A stretch of DNA of 41,256 nucleotides from Ignavibacteriales bacterium (lineage in GTDB: Bacteria; Bacteroidota; Ignavibacteria; UBA10030). The position numbers and the translations under genes were made by a program. Location: positions 1 through 41,256 of the forward strand of contig JAPLFP010000354.1 in assembly GCA_026390585.1 (NCBI GenBank). The letters run 5' to 3'. The notes under the pieces were generated by a model. It was not told the origin of the DNA and did no database searches. It saw only the letters and a program-made list of their open reading frames with translations. Shown one piece after another: positions 7,651 to 15,444 of the stretch (positions within the stretch are counted from its first letter, which is position 1; each line of letters opens with the position of its first letter).

Positions 7651-8085
7651 ATGTATGATATTCTGATCAAACAAATGAGAGATGAAGTCACACGGCTCGG
7701 GGCGCAGGAGTTGCGGACAGCGGCAGAAGTCGATGAAGTGCTGCCCAACGCCAAAGGGGTGACACTCGTTGTCGTCAATTCGACGTGTGGATGCGCCGCA
7801 GGCGCGTCCCGTCCAGCACTCGCGAAAGCACTTCAGCATTCGGTTAGTCCGGACAGAATTGTGACGGTCTTTGCCGGCCAGGACAAAGAAGCAACGGCCC
7901 GGGCGCGCGAGTTTTTCACAGATCAGCCACCATCATCTCCTTCTTTCGCGTTTATGCGCGACAGTAAGTTCGTTCACATGATCCATCGATATCAAATCGA
8001 AGGTCATACGGCCGACCAGGTTGCCGCAACACTCACCAATACGTTTGAGAAGCTCTGTGGCGCGGAGGCGAAACAGGCAGTGTAG
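7651..8085 (+). CDS. BrxA/BrxB family bacilliredoxin
   Basis: This 144-residue cytosolic protein of the YphP/YqiW family matches that family's usual length. It has the active-site motif CGC at residues 46-48 in 'VVNSTCGCAAGASRPAL', then 'VFAGQDKEATARAREFF' and 'PSSPSFAFMRDSKFVHMIHRYQIEG', all typical of bacilliredoxins. These thioredoxin-fold proteins remove bacillithiol, or a related small thiol, from oxidised protein cysteines. The ATG follows GGGAGG with good spacing. It is monocistronic, with a terminator at 8109-8140. Confidence 0.92.
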   Translation: MYDILIKQMRDEVTRLGAQELRTAAEVDEVLPNAKGVTLVVVNSTCGCAAGASRPALAKALQHSVSPDRIVTVFAGQDKEATARAREFFTDQPPSSPSFAFMRDSKFVHMIHRYQIEGHTADQVAATLTNTFEKLCGAEAKQAV

Positions 8086-8108
8086 ATTCCTTCTGCTGTT
8101 GATTAGTG

Positions 8109-8140
8109 GCCCGCATCAGTCCTATCGATGTGGGCTTTTT
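8109..8140 (+). terminator. Rho-independent terminator after the bacilliredoxin gene
   Basis: Stem GCCCGCATC (8109-8117) pairs perfectly with GATGTGGGC (8127-8135), allowing one G-T pair, and is followed by TTTTTGTTTT. Confidence 0.85.
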
Positions 8141-8160
8141 GTTTTCGTGTGAGGAGAAGC

Positions 8161-8202
8161 ATGACATTCTCGTCGGTTGATTATGACTCCAATTTTGGTT
8201 AA
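8161..8202 (+). CDS. Possible 13-residue leader peptide
   Basis: A 14-codon frame (MTFSSVDYDSNFG, then stop) starts 4 nt after a strong GAGGAG. It lies directly behind a terminator and 78 bp before the barrel gene at 8281. It might be a leader peptide, or simply the start of a lost gene. No attenuator hairpin was found, and confidence is low. Confidence 0.25.
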   Translation: MTFSSVDYDSNFG

Positions 8203-8280
8203 TTGTATGCAACTGGAAATGACGCGACAACGGATTGCAGAGAAATGACCCATACTGACTTCACTTAGTGAGAAACAGCC

Positions 8281-9396
8281 ATGATCCGACGATTGAATCT
8301 TCTTTTCCTGGTCGCAACCTTTGTGGTGCCACTGTCCGCACAGGTGCAATTCACAGGTGATGCATCGGCAAGCGCACTCAAAAGCGCCCGAACAACAAGC
8401 GCTCGGGTTGTGGACGTTGGAAATCCCACGTTTGGATGGCGGTTTGACCTCTTTCTGGATGGAAAAGTCACAGACAATGTTTCTGTCATTGTCCGCACCC
8501 GGACATCGGATGATGAGCTGATCAACTTCGACTGCGTCGCATTGAGGATAACGAACCTTGCGAACCTTGGGTTCAATTTTCAAATGGGAAAATTCGACAT
8601 ACCTTTCGGAAATCTTGCCGAGCGGCGATATCCGTCAAAAAACTTCCTCTATGGTCTTCCACTTATCCATGAGTACCGCATGTCTCTGCCAAATCAAGTC
8701 CCCACACGCGTCGAAGTGTTGAACAATCGGGGGAAGGGGACTGGAATGCGCCTTTTGGATCTGGGAATCAACGATCTGGGAGCCATGGTCTTCGGCGATG
8801 CGGGCAAGTTGCATTATGCCGTCGCAGTCGCAAACGGAACCGTGAGCTCAACCACGACGAACCACCAGAATGAAGATTCCGATTTCAACAAGATCCTTCG
8901 TCTTGCATATACCCCAATGACGGGACTTACAGTCGGCGCGTCGGCTGCAATGAGTGCCTACCTCGGTGGCGATGGAAGATCGTTGCCGAGAAGTCAGGGG
9001 CGTTCACACTACCAGCAAATGACCGGGGAGTTGGACGTGGAATTCAACCGGGAAAAGTTCATGATGAACGGCGAGGCGGTGTACAGCCGTTGGACCGTTC
9101 CATTTGAAAACCAAGATACAGACCTTTGGGCCCTCGGCTATAACGCGGAAGCGAAATACACATGGATCCCGCGCTTCTACACGGCGGTTCGAGTCGGTGG
9201 ACTCGTGTTTTCTCGCCTGAGCCTTGAAAGCGCTTCGCCGCGATGGGACAACAATATCCTCGAAGTCGAAGCCGGTGTTGGATACTATATTGACCGCAAT
9301 ACCCTGGCCAAACTGGTGCGCAGGGAAACCCGCACACTTGAAGTGACAGGGCCGCGCGACAATCTCACCGTACTCCAACTGGCAGTCTCATTCTGA
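8281..9396 (+). CDS. Outer-membrane beta-barrel protein, porin-like
   Basis: This 371-residue protein has a signal peptide (residues 1-20, ending LSAQ) and then an even run of amphipathic strands. Its features are a short FDLFLDGKVTDNVSVIVRTRT strand pair, 'NFQMGKFDIPFGNLAERRYPSKNFLYGLPLI' and a C-terminal strand ending LQLAVSF, the usual barrel end with Phe. The 'GKFDIPFG' element resembles phosphate-selective or carbohydrate porin-like barrels. No plug or enzyme domain is seen. It precedes two small c-type cytochromes by 283 bp on the same strand; a link to extracytoplasmic electron transfer is a guess from position only. Confidence 0.7.
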   Translation: MIRRLNLLFLVATFVVPLSAQVQFTGDASASALKSARTTSARVVDVGNPTFGWRFDLFLDGKVTDNVSVIVRTRTSDDELINFDCVALRITNLANLGFNFQMGKFDIPFGNLAERRYPSKNFLYGLPLIHEYRMSLPNQVPTRVEVLNNRGKGTGMRLLDLGINDLGAMVFGDAGKLHYAVAVANGTVSSTTTNHQNEDSDFNKILRLAYTPMTGLTVGASAAMSAYLGGDGRSLPRSQGRSHYQQMTGELDVEFNREKFMMNGEAVYSRWTVPFENQDTDLWALGYNAEAKYTWIPRFYTAVRVGGLVFSRLSLESASPRWDNNILEVEAGVGYYIDRNTLAKLVRRETRTLEVTGPRDNLTVLQLAVSF

Positions 9397-9679
9397 TTGT
9401 TGTTGGGATTATGAGTATCCAAACTGCTCCAGATCCCTCTGTGGAGTGCACCAAATCTCTTAGGAACGAAACCACCTGTGCTGTTTCACAGCTACTCTGG
9501 CGTGTATTCTAGAAGGTCATTTCTCGCGTGAGATTGTCTACCACCGCCGTCTTATGGACGGAACCTGGTGCATGAATGTATTGTTCTTTGAATGATATGA
9601 GACATGGGGAGGAGCCAAGAAGAACCTGCCTCCAGGATGACGTGCAATGCGACTCACTTAGGAATAGGGGAAAAGGATC

Positions 9680-10087
9680 GTGCGTTGGTCGAGCCTTACA
9701 GTGTGCTTAGCAGCCCTCGTCGCTGGTATCGTCATTGCCGGCTGTAGTGACAAGGGAAGTAATCCCGCAAGTTCTTCCCCTCCTCCTCAGCAGACACAAG
9801 ACGTCTCGTTCAAGAACCAAATTGTTCCATATTTCATCAACTACGGTTGTGACGGATGCCATGGAGGAAACGGTGGCCTCGATGTTCAGACGGTCGCACA
9901 ACTCTTGCGCGGAGGCATTCATGGTCCTGCCGTTGTGGCCGGCAAAGCCGATTCCAGCATCATCATAAAGAAACTCTCTTCAAGCCCTCCGTTTGGCGAT
10001 CGTATGCCGCGGGGCGGACCCTACATGGCAGACTCTACAATTCAAATTCTTAAAACATGGATCAATCAAGGAGCCAAGAACAATTGA
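9680..10087 (+). CDS. Mono-heme c-type cytochrome lipoprotein
   Basis: This 135-residue protein starts at GTG, 3 nt after AAAAGGA. A lipoprotein signal ends in VIAGC at residues 17-21, followed by a Ser/Pro/Gln linker. A single heme motif, CDGCH, lies at about residues 57-61, and 'DRMPRGG' supplies a likely Met ligand near residue 110. The fold matches small cytochrome c domains of the Planctomycete-type family, ending in 'LKTWINQGAKNN'. It is anchored on the periplasmic side and should carry electrons there. It overlaps the next, related cytochrome by the TTGA stop/start. Confidence 0.85.
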   Translation: MRWSSLTVCLAALVAGIVIAGCSDKGSNPASSSPPPQQTQDVSFKNQIVPYFINYGCDGCHGGNGGLDVQTVAQLLRGGIHGPAVVAGKADSSIIIKKLSSSPPFGDRMPRGGPYMADSTIQILKTWINQGAKNN

Positions 10088-10509
10088 GCAACGATTTGCT
10101 TCGATCGACACATAACCGACATTCACATGCACTTTCGATTTTTGCCCTCGCTGTCGTTTTCTCTGGGGCGCTGTTCGCACAAGATAGCACGAAGGCGAAT
10201 TCATCAACAGAAGTGTCGTTTTCAAAGGATGTGGCGCCGGTCCTCGACAAATTCTGCACAACCTGCCACTCGTCAGAAGAAGATCATCCGAGTGAGCTCT
10301 TTATGGATTCCTATGAACTATTGATGAAGGGGGGGAAACACGGGAAGGCAATCGTGCCAGGCAATTCCAAGGAGAGTCTCTTCTCTCAGAAGATGAGCGA
10401 CGATCCGCCATTCGGAAAAATGATGCCGCCTCCGAGAAAGCCGCGACCAACCCCCGAGCAAGTTGCACTCATTCTCGCGTGGATTGACCAGGGGGCCAAG
10501 AAGAATTGA
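10084..10509 (+). CDS. Mono-heme c-type cytochrome, soluble, Planctomycete-type
   Basis: A TTG start at 10084 overlaps the previous stop (TTGA) and has AAGGAG about 10 nt upstream. It gives 141 residues with a clean signal peptide ending in LFAQ. An ATG at 10057 in the same frame would add nine residues that spoil the signal. Heme motif CTTCH follows 'SFSKDVAPVLDKF', and 'GKMMPPPRKP' carries the likely Met ligand. The C-terminal half is plainly homologous to the previous gene: 'GGKHGKAIVPG', 'SDDPPFGKMMP' and 'ILAWIDQGAKKN' against 'GGIHGPAVVAG', 'SSPPFGDRMP' and 'LKTWINQGAKNN'. The pair is a tandem duplication, one copy lipid-anchored and one soluble. Confidence 0.83.
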   Translation: MSNDLLRSTHNRHSHALSIFALAVVFSGALFAQDSTKANSSTEVSFSKDVAPVLDKFCTTCHSSEEDHPSELFMDSYELLMKGGKHGKAIVPGNSKESLFSQKMSDDPPFGKMMPPPRKPRPTPEQVALILAWIDQGAKKN

Positions 10510-10546
10510 ACCTGCCGGGTTCAATCGTATTTGGTGGTGATGATCG

Positions 10547-11227
10547 ATGAGTATAGATCGCATTTCCACGACGCTTGTCCATAAGGTCAGACCTCCGGCG
10601 ACTTCCGTTCCCGCAAAGCCGCCAGCTCTCATTTTGCTTCATGGCCGAGGCACGAACGAAGACGACCTTCTTGGTCTCGCAGACTTCCTGGATCCCCGGT
10701 TTTTCATCGTCAGCGCACGAGCTCCGTATCGATTCGAACAAGGGCATGACAGTTACGCGTGGTTCGGACTGCAGGAGATTGGGAAGCCCGACGCTCAGCA
10801 ATTCAGCGAAGCATACCATCATCTTACGCAGTTCATTGAGGATGTGAAAACGGGGTACCCGGTCGATCCTGCCCGCGTGTTTCTGCTCGGATTCAGCATG
10901 GGAAGCATCATGGCCTTCGCGGTCGCTCTGACACAACCGAACGCCGTTCGCGGAATTGTTGCTCACAGCGGATACATTCCGGAAAGCGTGTCACTGCAGT
11001 TCGCATGGACTCAACTCTCCTCCCTCTCAGTCTTTATCGCTCACGGTCTCCACGATCCCGTCATCCCCATACAGAAGGCGCGTCGCGCTCAGGAGCTGCT
11101 TTCGAAAACAGAAGCCGATCTCACGTACAAAGAGTATCCCATCCAACATACGATCAGCGAAGAAAGCCTCGCCGACCTATCGCAGTGGCTCCAGAAAAAG
11201 CTTGATGTTCCGGCGGATATGAAGTAG
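10547..11227 (+). CDS. Phospholipase/carboxylesterase family alpha/beta hydrolase
   Basis: This 226-residue cytosolic serine hydrolase has 'LILLHGRGTNEDDLLGLA' (oxyanion-hole region), nucleophile Ser117 in GFSMG, Asp170 in 'HGLHDPVIP' and His201 in 'QHTIS', a complete catalytic triad. Length and motif order match the carboxylesterase/phospholipase (Abhydrolase_2, YpfH-like) family, which cleaves short acyl esters or thioesters. The natural substrate is unknown. It follows the cytochrome gene by 37 bp with no clear terminator, so readthrough is possible. Confidence 0.87.
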   Translation: MSIDRISTTLVHKVRPPATSVPAKPPALILLHGRGTNEDDLLGLADFLDPRFFIVSARAPYRFEQGHDSYAWFGLQEIGKPDAQQFSEAYHHLTQFIEDVKTGYPVDPARVFLLGFSMGSIMAFAVALTQPNAVRGIVAHSGYIPESVSLQFAWTQLSSLSVFIAHGLHDPVIPIQKARRAQELLSKTEADLTYKEYPIQHTISEESLADLSQWLQKKLDVPADMK

Positions 11228-11269
11228 ATTCTTCACGCACCGCAGCTCGTTGAATCCAACTTTTCCTGT

Positions 11270-12172
11270 GTGATCGTGAAGAGATCTACGCGCAAAAAAA
11301 CCTCCACCTCTGCATTCGGCACTTCCGGTCGAAGTAGCCACGATTCTTCGCGTTTCTACAAAAGTCGGTTGTACGATCCTCTTGCGCAAAAGACCACAAC
11401 CGCCGCTTCCGAGAATCCTATCCCCTCAGATGCCCTCGATCGGATTTTCTGGAAGAGCAGCGAATTGATGGATGAGCTGCCGGACAACTCTGTTCATCTG
11501 ATGATCACCTCTCCGCCGTACAATGTCTCCAAGGAATACGACGAAGACCTGACGTTGGGGGAGTATCGGGAGCTTCTGCGTCGTGTGCTGCGCGAAACAT
11601 ATAGAGTCCTTGTTGAAGGTGGAAGAGCGTGTGTCAATGTCGCAAATGTGGGCAGGAAGCCCTACATCCCTTTCCATGCATTCATTGCGCAGGACATGAT
11701 CGAGCTCGGATATTCGATGCGCGGTGAGATCATCTGGAACAAAGCTGGCAGTGCCGGACCATCGACCGCCTGGGGAAGCTGGAAATCCGCCTCAAATCCG
11801 ACGCTGCGCGACGTTCACGAATACATTCTGATTTTCTCGAAAGACACGTTTGCACGCAAAAGAGAGGGGAAGAAAAGCACCATCGAGAGAGATGAATTCC
11901 TTGAGTTCACCAAAAGTATCTGGACATTTCCGTCTGAGTCAGCCCGACGCGTTGGTCACCCGGCGCCGTTTCCTCTTGAACTTCCCCGTCGGCTCATTCA
12001 GCTCTACAGTTTCGCGGGGGATGTTGTTCTCGATCCATTTGTGGGAAGCGGCTCAACCTGCATTGCCGCTCTGAAGGCAAACCGCCATTTTATCGGCTAT
12101 GAGAAAAACCGTGGCTATGTCAAGCTCGCGGAAGGACGAATAAAGGCTTCCCGTGGCACGATGAAGGATTGA
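11270..12172 (+). CDS. Orphan DNA methyltransferase, N4-cytosine/N6-adenine type
   Basis: This 300-residue enzyme starts at GTG, with a second GTG two codons later. The catalytic motif IV is TSPPYN at about residues 80-85, and AdoMet motif I is DPFVGSGST at residues 255-263. Motif IV before motif I is the beta-class order, and Ser-Pro-Pro-Tyr favours N4-cytosine methylation, although N6-adenine enzymes can also carry it. The 'HDSSRFYKSRLYD' segment at residues 24-36 is shared by related methylases. No restriction endonuclease gene is adjacent, the neighbours being an esterase and an NlpC/P60 peptidase, so it acts alone or is the remainder of a lost restriction-modification system. The recognition sequence cannot be read from the protein. 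Confidence 0.88.
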   Translation: MIVKRSTRKKTSTSAFGTSGRSSHDSSRFYKSRLYDPLAQKTTTAASENPIPSDALDRIFWKSSELMDELPDNSVHLMITSPPYNVSKEYDEDLTLGEYRELLRRVLRETYRVLVEGGRACVNVANVGRKPYIPFHAFIAQDMIELGYSMRGEIIWNKAGSAGPSTAWGSWKSASNPTLRDVHEYILIFSKDTFARKREGKKSTIERDEFLEFTKSIWTFPSESARRVGHPAPFPLELPRRLIQLYSFAGDVVLDPFVGSGSTCIAALKANRHFIGYEKNRGYVKLAEGRIKASRGTMKD

Positions 12173-12263
12173 AAGCGATCCAGATTCGAGGTATATTTTT
12201 GCCGGTGGGAGCGACGTGAATCCACGCAAATCCGTTTGTTGAAATTATTCTTTGGCACCTTCT

Positions 12264-13448
12264 ATGAAAACTAAAACCGTTCTCAGCGTAGCTTTTGCGA
12301 CGCTTCTTTGCAGCCTCTCGTCGTTTTCACAACTTTCGCAAGCGACCTCTCCGCTCACCGCGGCGCTCGACTCGCTCAAATCGCACTATGCGCCTGATCG
12401 TCGGGTCGCTGTCTTCGATGTCACGTGCGTTCAACAGGGGAGCGTTGTTCTCCTCAGAGGAGAAGTCGACAATCCGAAAGCGAAAGAAGACGTCATGAGT
12501 CTGGTTCACAGGAGTCTTGGTGGCCAGATTATTGACAGCCTAAAGGTTCTACCAGATCCAGAACTCGGCGATAAGCGCTTCGGAATTGTCTCCGCCAGCG
12601 TGGGCAACGTACGCTCCAATCCCAGGCACCAAGCCGAAATGTGCACACAGGCGATGATGGGAATGGTTGTGAAGATTCTGAAGAAACGGGGCGGGTGGTG
12701 CTACGTTCAGCTGCCCGACAACTACCTCGGATGGCTGGAAGGAAGTGCAATGAAGGTGACGACCGAAGCGGGAGTGGAAACGTGGAGGTCTGCCGCGAAA
12801 GTGATTGTCAAGACGATCTTCACGTTCGTACATGAGCATCCCAGTGCATCGTCGCAACCGGTGAGTGACGCCGTCGCCGGCGTATTGCTCAAGCAACTGA
12901 AGAGCACGGGACCGTGGGTTGCCGTGGAGCTCCCGGACGGTCGGAAAGGGTACATTGAACGTTCCAGCGTTGATGATTACGGGCACTGGAAGAAGACGCG
13001 GAAGTTAACGCCGGAAAATGTTGAAATTGCTGCGAAATCCCTGATTGGAATTCCTTACCTCTGGGGAGGGACGTCACCGAAGGGAATGGATTGCTCCGGA
13101 TTTACGAAGACTATTTTCAGGCTCAACGGGCTGGAGCTCTCCCGCGACGCCGACCAGCAAGCCGATGGTGGACAAGTGGTAGATAAAGGGAGTGATTTTG
13201 AAAACCTGAAGAAGGGAGATCTGTTGTTCTTTGGTCGAAAGGGCAGTGCAGACAGACCGGAGCACATCTCCCACGTGGGCATCTACCTGGGCAAGAAAGA
13301 ATTCATCCACACTCCCGGTGGGGCCGGTGTGCAGATCAACAGTTTTGACGCTACTGCTTCGAACTACAACGAGGCCGAACTGAAGCGTTTCGTTCGCGCA
13401 CGCCGGTACATCGGTACACAACCTGTTCCGGAAGTCCCGAAGAAGTAA
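12264..13448 (+). CDS. Exported NlpC/P60 peptidase with two SH3b domains
   Basis: From the ATG the product has 394 residues; a TTG at 12252 is in frame but adds nothing. Residues 1-23 are a signal peptide ending SSFSQ. A short BON-like or unknown alpha/beta region follows, then two SH3b domains (about 107-165 and 180-240, each with a 'G.W..V.L.D...GW' or 'G.W..VELPDGR.GYI' pattern). The C-terminal NlpC/P60 domain has catalytic Cys in 'GMDCSGF', His in 'HISHVGIY' and a third polar His in 'FIHTPGG'. Members with this SH3b-NlpC layout, such as YkfC, cut the gamma-D-Glu-diaminopimelate bond of murein peptides. It faces the epimerase gene across 217 bp. Confidence 0.9.
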   Translation: MKTKTVLSVAFATLLCSLSSFSQLSQATSPLTAALDSLKSHYAPDRRVAVFDVTCVQQGSVVLLRGEVDNPKAKEDVMSLVHRSLGGQIIDSLKVLPDPELGDKRFGIVSASVGNVRSNPRHQAEMCTQAMMGMVVKILKKRGGWCYVQLPDNYLGWLEGSAMKVTTEAGVETWRSAAKVIVKTIFTFVHEHPSASSQPVSDAVAGVLLKQLKSTGPWVAVELPDGRKGYIERSSVDDYGHWKKTRKLTPENVEIAAKSLIGIPYLWGGTSPKGMDCSGFTKTIFRLNGLELSRDADQQADGGQVVDKGSDFENLKKGDLLFFGRKGSADRPEHISHVGIYLGKKEFIHTPGGAGVQINSFDATASNYNEAELKRFVRARRYIGTQPVPEVPKK

Positions 13449-13527
13449 AATCGATCTCAAAACCTCTTTTGGAAGATAGGAATCTCACGCAAAGTCCCGC
13501 TCCTCGTAGTGAATTAAAGCAATGTGT

Positions 13528-13617
13528 CATTGCGAGCGTCTTCTGCGAAGCAATCCATCCCGCGCAGTATAGATTGCTTCGTTGTCCCGCGAAACAACAG
13601 CGGGACGCCTCGCAATG
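13528..13617. repeat. Large nested palindromic repeat
   Basis: CATTGCGAG (13528-13536) pairs with CTCGCAATG (13609-13617). Inside lie GAAGCAATC (13547-13555) with GATTGCTTC (13572-13580), and GTCCCGC (13584-13590) with GCGGGAC (13600-13606). This 'cattgcgag ... gaagcaatc' type is a dispersed intergenic palindrome seen in many bacterial genomes. It sits between the convergent peptidase and epimerase genes, where it could also end both transcripts, although it lacks a T-run. Confidence 0.75.
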
Positions 13618-13665
13618 ACTGGGAGCAAGGTGTCTTTGCGCCTAGGCGTGATCATGTGTAAGAGG

Positions 13666-14802
13666 TCACAGCTTCTTCACACCGATACCTGGTCTGTCCG
13701 TCAGCGTTACCTTTCCGTCAATCACCTTCGTCCCATCAAACACGTCGTTGCTGATCAGCAGTGCGCCGTCAAGGTCGGCGTAGTCGACCATAGGAGTCAG
13801 GTGCGCTGCAGCCGATATTGCACACGACGTCTCCGTCATACAGCCCATCATGACTTTCAATCCGAGAGACCGGGCAAGAACGATCATCTTGTGTGCTTCC
13901 CGCATCCCGGCACACTTCATCAGTTTGATGTTGATCCCTGAATACACGCCAACTGCTTTCTTCACATCCGGGAGACGTTGCACACCTTCATCGCCGAAGA
14001 TGGGCAGTGGACTGTGTTCGGTCAGCCATGCAAGGTCGTCCACCTGTTCTTTCGGCATTGGCTGCTCGATGAACACGACTCCCTTCTCCTTCAGCCAGTG
14101 GGCCATATCAAGAGCGAATTGTTTGTCCTTCCAACCCTGATTGACATCCGTCGTAATGGGTTTGTCGGTGACGGATCGAATGGTCTCGATAATCATCTTG
14201 TCCGTGTCGCGGCCAAGTTTCACTTTCAGAAGCTTGAACTCCGCTGCCTCTTTGGTCTTTTGGCGGACCACATCCTCGGTATCAATGCCGATCGTGAATG
14301 AAGTGTAAGGTGTGGCGGTCTTTTTGAATCCCCAAATGTTGTACCACGGTTGACCCATCAGTCGACCGATCAGATCGTGCAGCGCGATGTCCACAGAAGC
14401 CTTTGCTGCTGGATTCCCCGGGGCGATTGCATCGATGTCCCGAAGGATCGTCTCGAGCTCAAACGGGTTTTCATACTTGCTCAAATCAACCTTTGCGAGA
14501 AATGCGGTGGCGGTGTCGTGCGATTCTCCGAGATAGGGAGGCATAGAAGCCTCACCGTAGCCAATGACTCCATCATGCTCGATCTCTGTCAGAACGACCG
14601 GTGTGGTTGAGCGGGAACTATTGGCGATGGTGAAAACATGTTTCAGTTCAAGCGTATAGGGGCGAAAACGGAGTTTCATGCGGGCGTTCTTTTGCCGTGG
14701 TGCAATGAGGTTTTCGGCGTGCAAATCTGTGAATCCCCCTGCGAGGGAAGCACCGGCAAGCAAAGAAGTTGCCTTGAGAAACTCCCGACGATCGTGGTTC
14801 AT
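13666..14802 (-). CDS. Dipeptide epimerase (enolase superfamily) with Tat signal
   Basis: This 378-residue protein carries all the acid/base and metal residues of muconate-lactonizing-type enolases: KxK in 'LLKVKLG', Asp in 'TTDVNQGW', Glu in 'FIEQPM', Asp in 'GDEGV', and Lys in 'INIKLMKCAG'. It matches L-Ala-D/L-Glu epimerases (YkfB/YcjG type), which change D-Glu to L-Glu in the murein dipeptide. Unlike the usual cytoplasmic forms, it starts with a Tat-type signal: 'DRREFLKATSLLAGASLAGGF', an Ala-rich stretch and LHA/EN as the likely cleavage site. The conserved enzyme begins near residue 41 (KLRFRPYTLEL). Export beside an exported NlpC/P60 peptidase makes periplasmic processing of murein peptides plausible. 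Substrate specificity in this family varies widely. Confidence 0.87.
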   Translation of the reverse strand: MNHDRREFLKATSLLAGASLAGGFTDLHAENLIAPRQKNARMKLRFRPYTLELKHVFTIANSSRSTTPVVLTEIEHDGVIGYGEASMPPYLGESHDTATAFLAKVDLSKYENPFELETILRDIDAIAPGNPAAKASVDIALHDLIGRLMGQPWYNIWGFKKTATPYTSFTIGIDTEDVVRQKTKEAAEFKLLKVKLGRDTDKMIIETIRSVTDKPITTDVNQGWKDKQFALDMAHWLKEKGVVFIEQPMPKEQVDDLAWLTEHSPLPIFGDEGVQRLPDVKKAVGVYSGINIKLMKCAGMREAHKMIVLARSLGLKVMMGCMTETSCAISAAAHLTPMVDYADLDGALLISNDVFDGTKVIDGKVTLTDRPGIGVKKL

Positions 14803-14979
14803 GGGAACTCCTTGTCGTGAAGTGATTGAGAGCCGTCACAAGGTAGGGAAAAGGGGAATCATTTTCAAAGCATTGGGGTTGTAAGAAGAAAGAAGAGATG
14901 AACGATTTCTGTACCGGAGTTGCTTTCGAACGGTGCAGTTTGTACCTTGTTTCGGAATGTATCTTGATCATGATGAGCG

Positions 14980-15357
14980 ATGAAAGACAGGAAAAAACAG
15001 ATCCTTGTTGTTGATGACGAGCCGTCCTGGTTGAAGAGCATGGCAATCATGCTACGGAGGGAAGGGTACCAGGTAAAAGAAGCGCAGAGTGCTGCTGAGG
15101 CCCTTACGCTGCTCATCAAATATCGCCCCGATCTTATTGTTAGCGATCTGACAATGCCTGATATGAACGGCTTCGATCTGCTGGACAAGATCAAGAAGCA
15201 GCCGACGATTTCGGGGACACCGGTTGTGTTCCTGTCGGCAATCGATGATTTCTATGCGAAGAAAGTTGCCCGCGAACTCGGCGCCAAGGCTTGCCTGCCC
15301 AAGCCCTACGACAAGGATGACATGGTGTCGATCCTCAAGCAGTACCTCCCGCGTTAA
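14980..15357 (+). CDS. Single-domain response regulator
   Basis: This 125-residue receiver domain has no output domain. The acidic pocket is 'VVDDE', the phospho-acceptor is Asp56 in 'VSDLTMPD', and Ser/Thr in 'VVFLSA' and Lys in 'CLPKPYDK' complete the switch. Such proteins act by binding partners or by passing phosphate. It lies 87 bp before a hybrid histidine kinase on the same strand, which is a likely phosphodonor. It is divergent from the epimerase across 177 bp. Confidence 0.93.
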   Translation: MKDRKKQILVVDDEPSWLKSMAIMLRREGYQVKEAQSAAEALTLLIKYRPDLIVSDLTMPDMNGFDLLDKIKKQPTISGTPVVFLSAIDDFYAKKVARELGAKACLPKPYDKDDMVSILKQYLPR

Positions 15358-15444
15358 TCACACCCCAGAACCGCTCGTGTTGCGTTGACTTGCTATTGAT
15401 GCCCCGTGTTGCTACTTTTTCGGTGTCCATTTCTGCCCCCAACG

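Noticed and set aside
10506-10524. Terminator between the cytochrome and esterase genes
   Set aside because: TTGAACC/GGTTCAA forms a 7-bp stem with a 5-nt loop, but no T-run follows.
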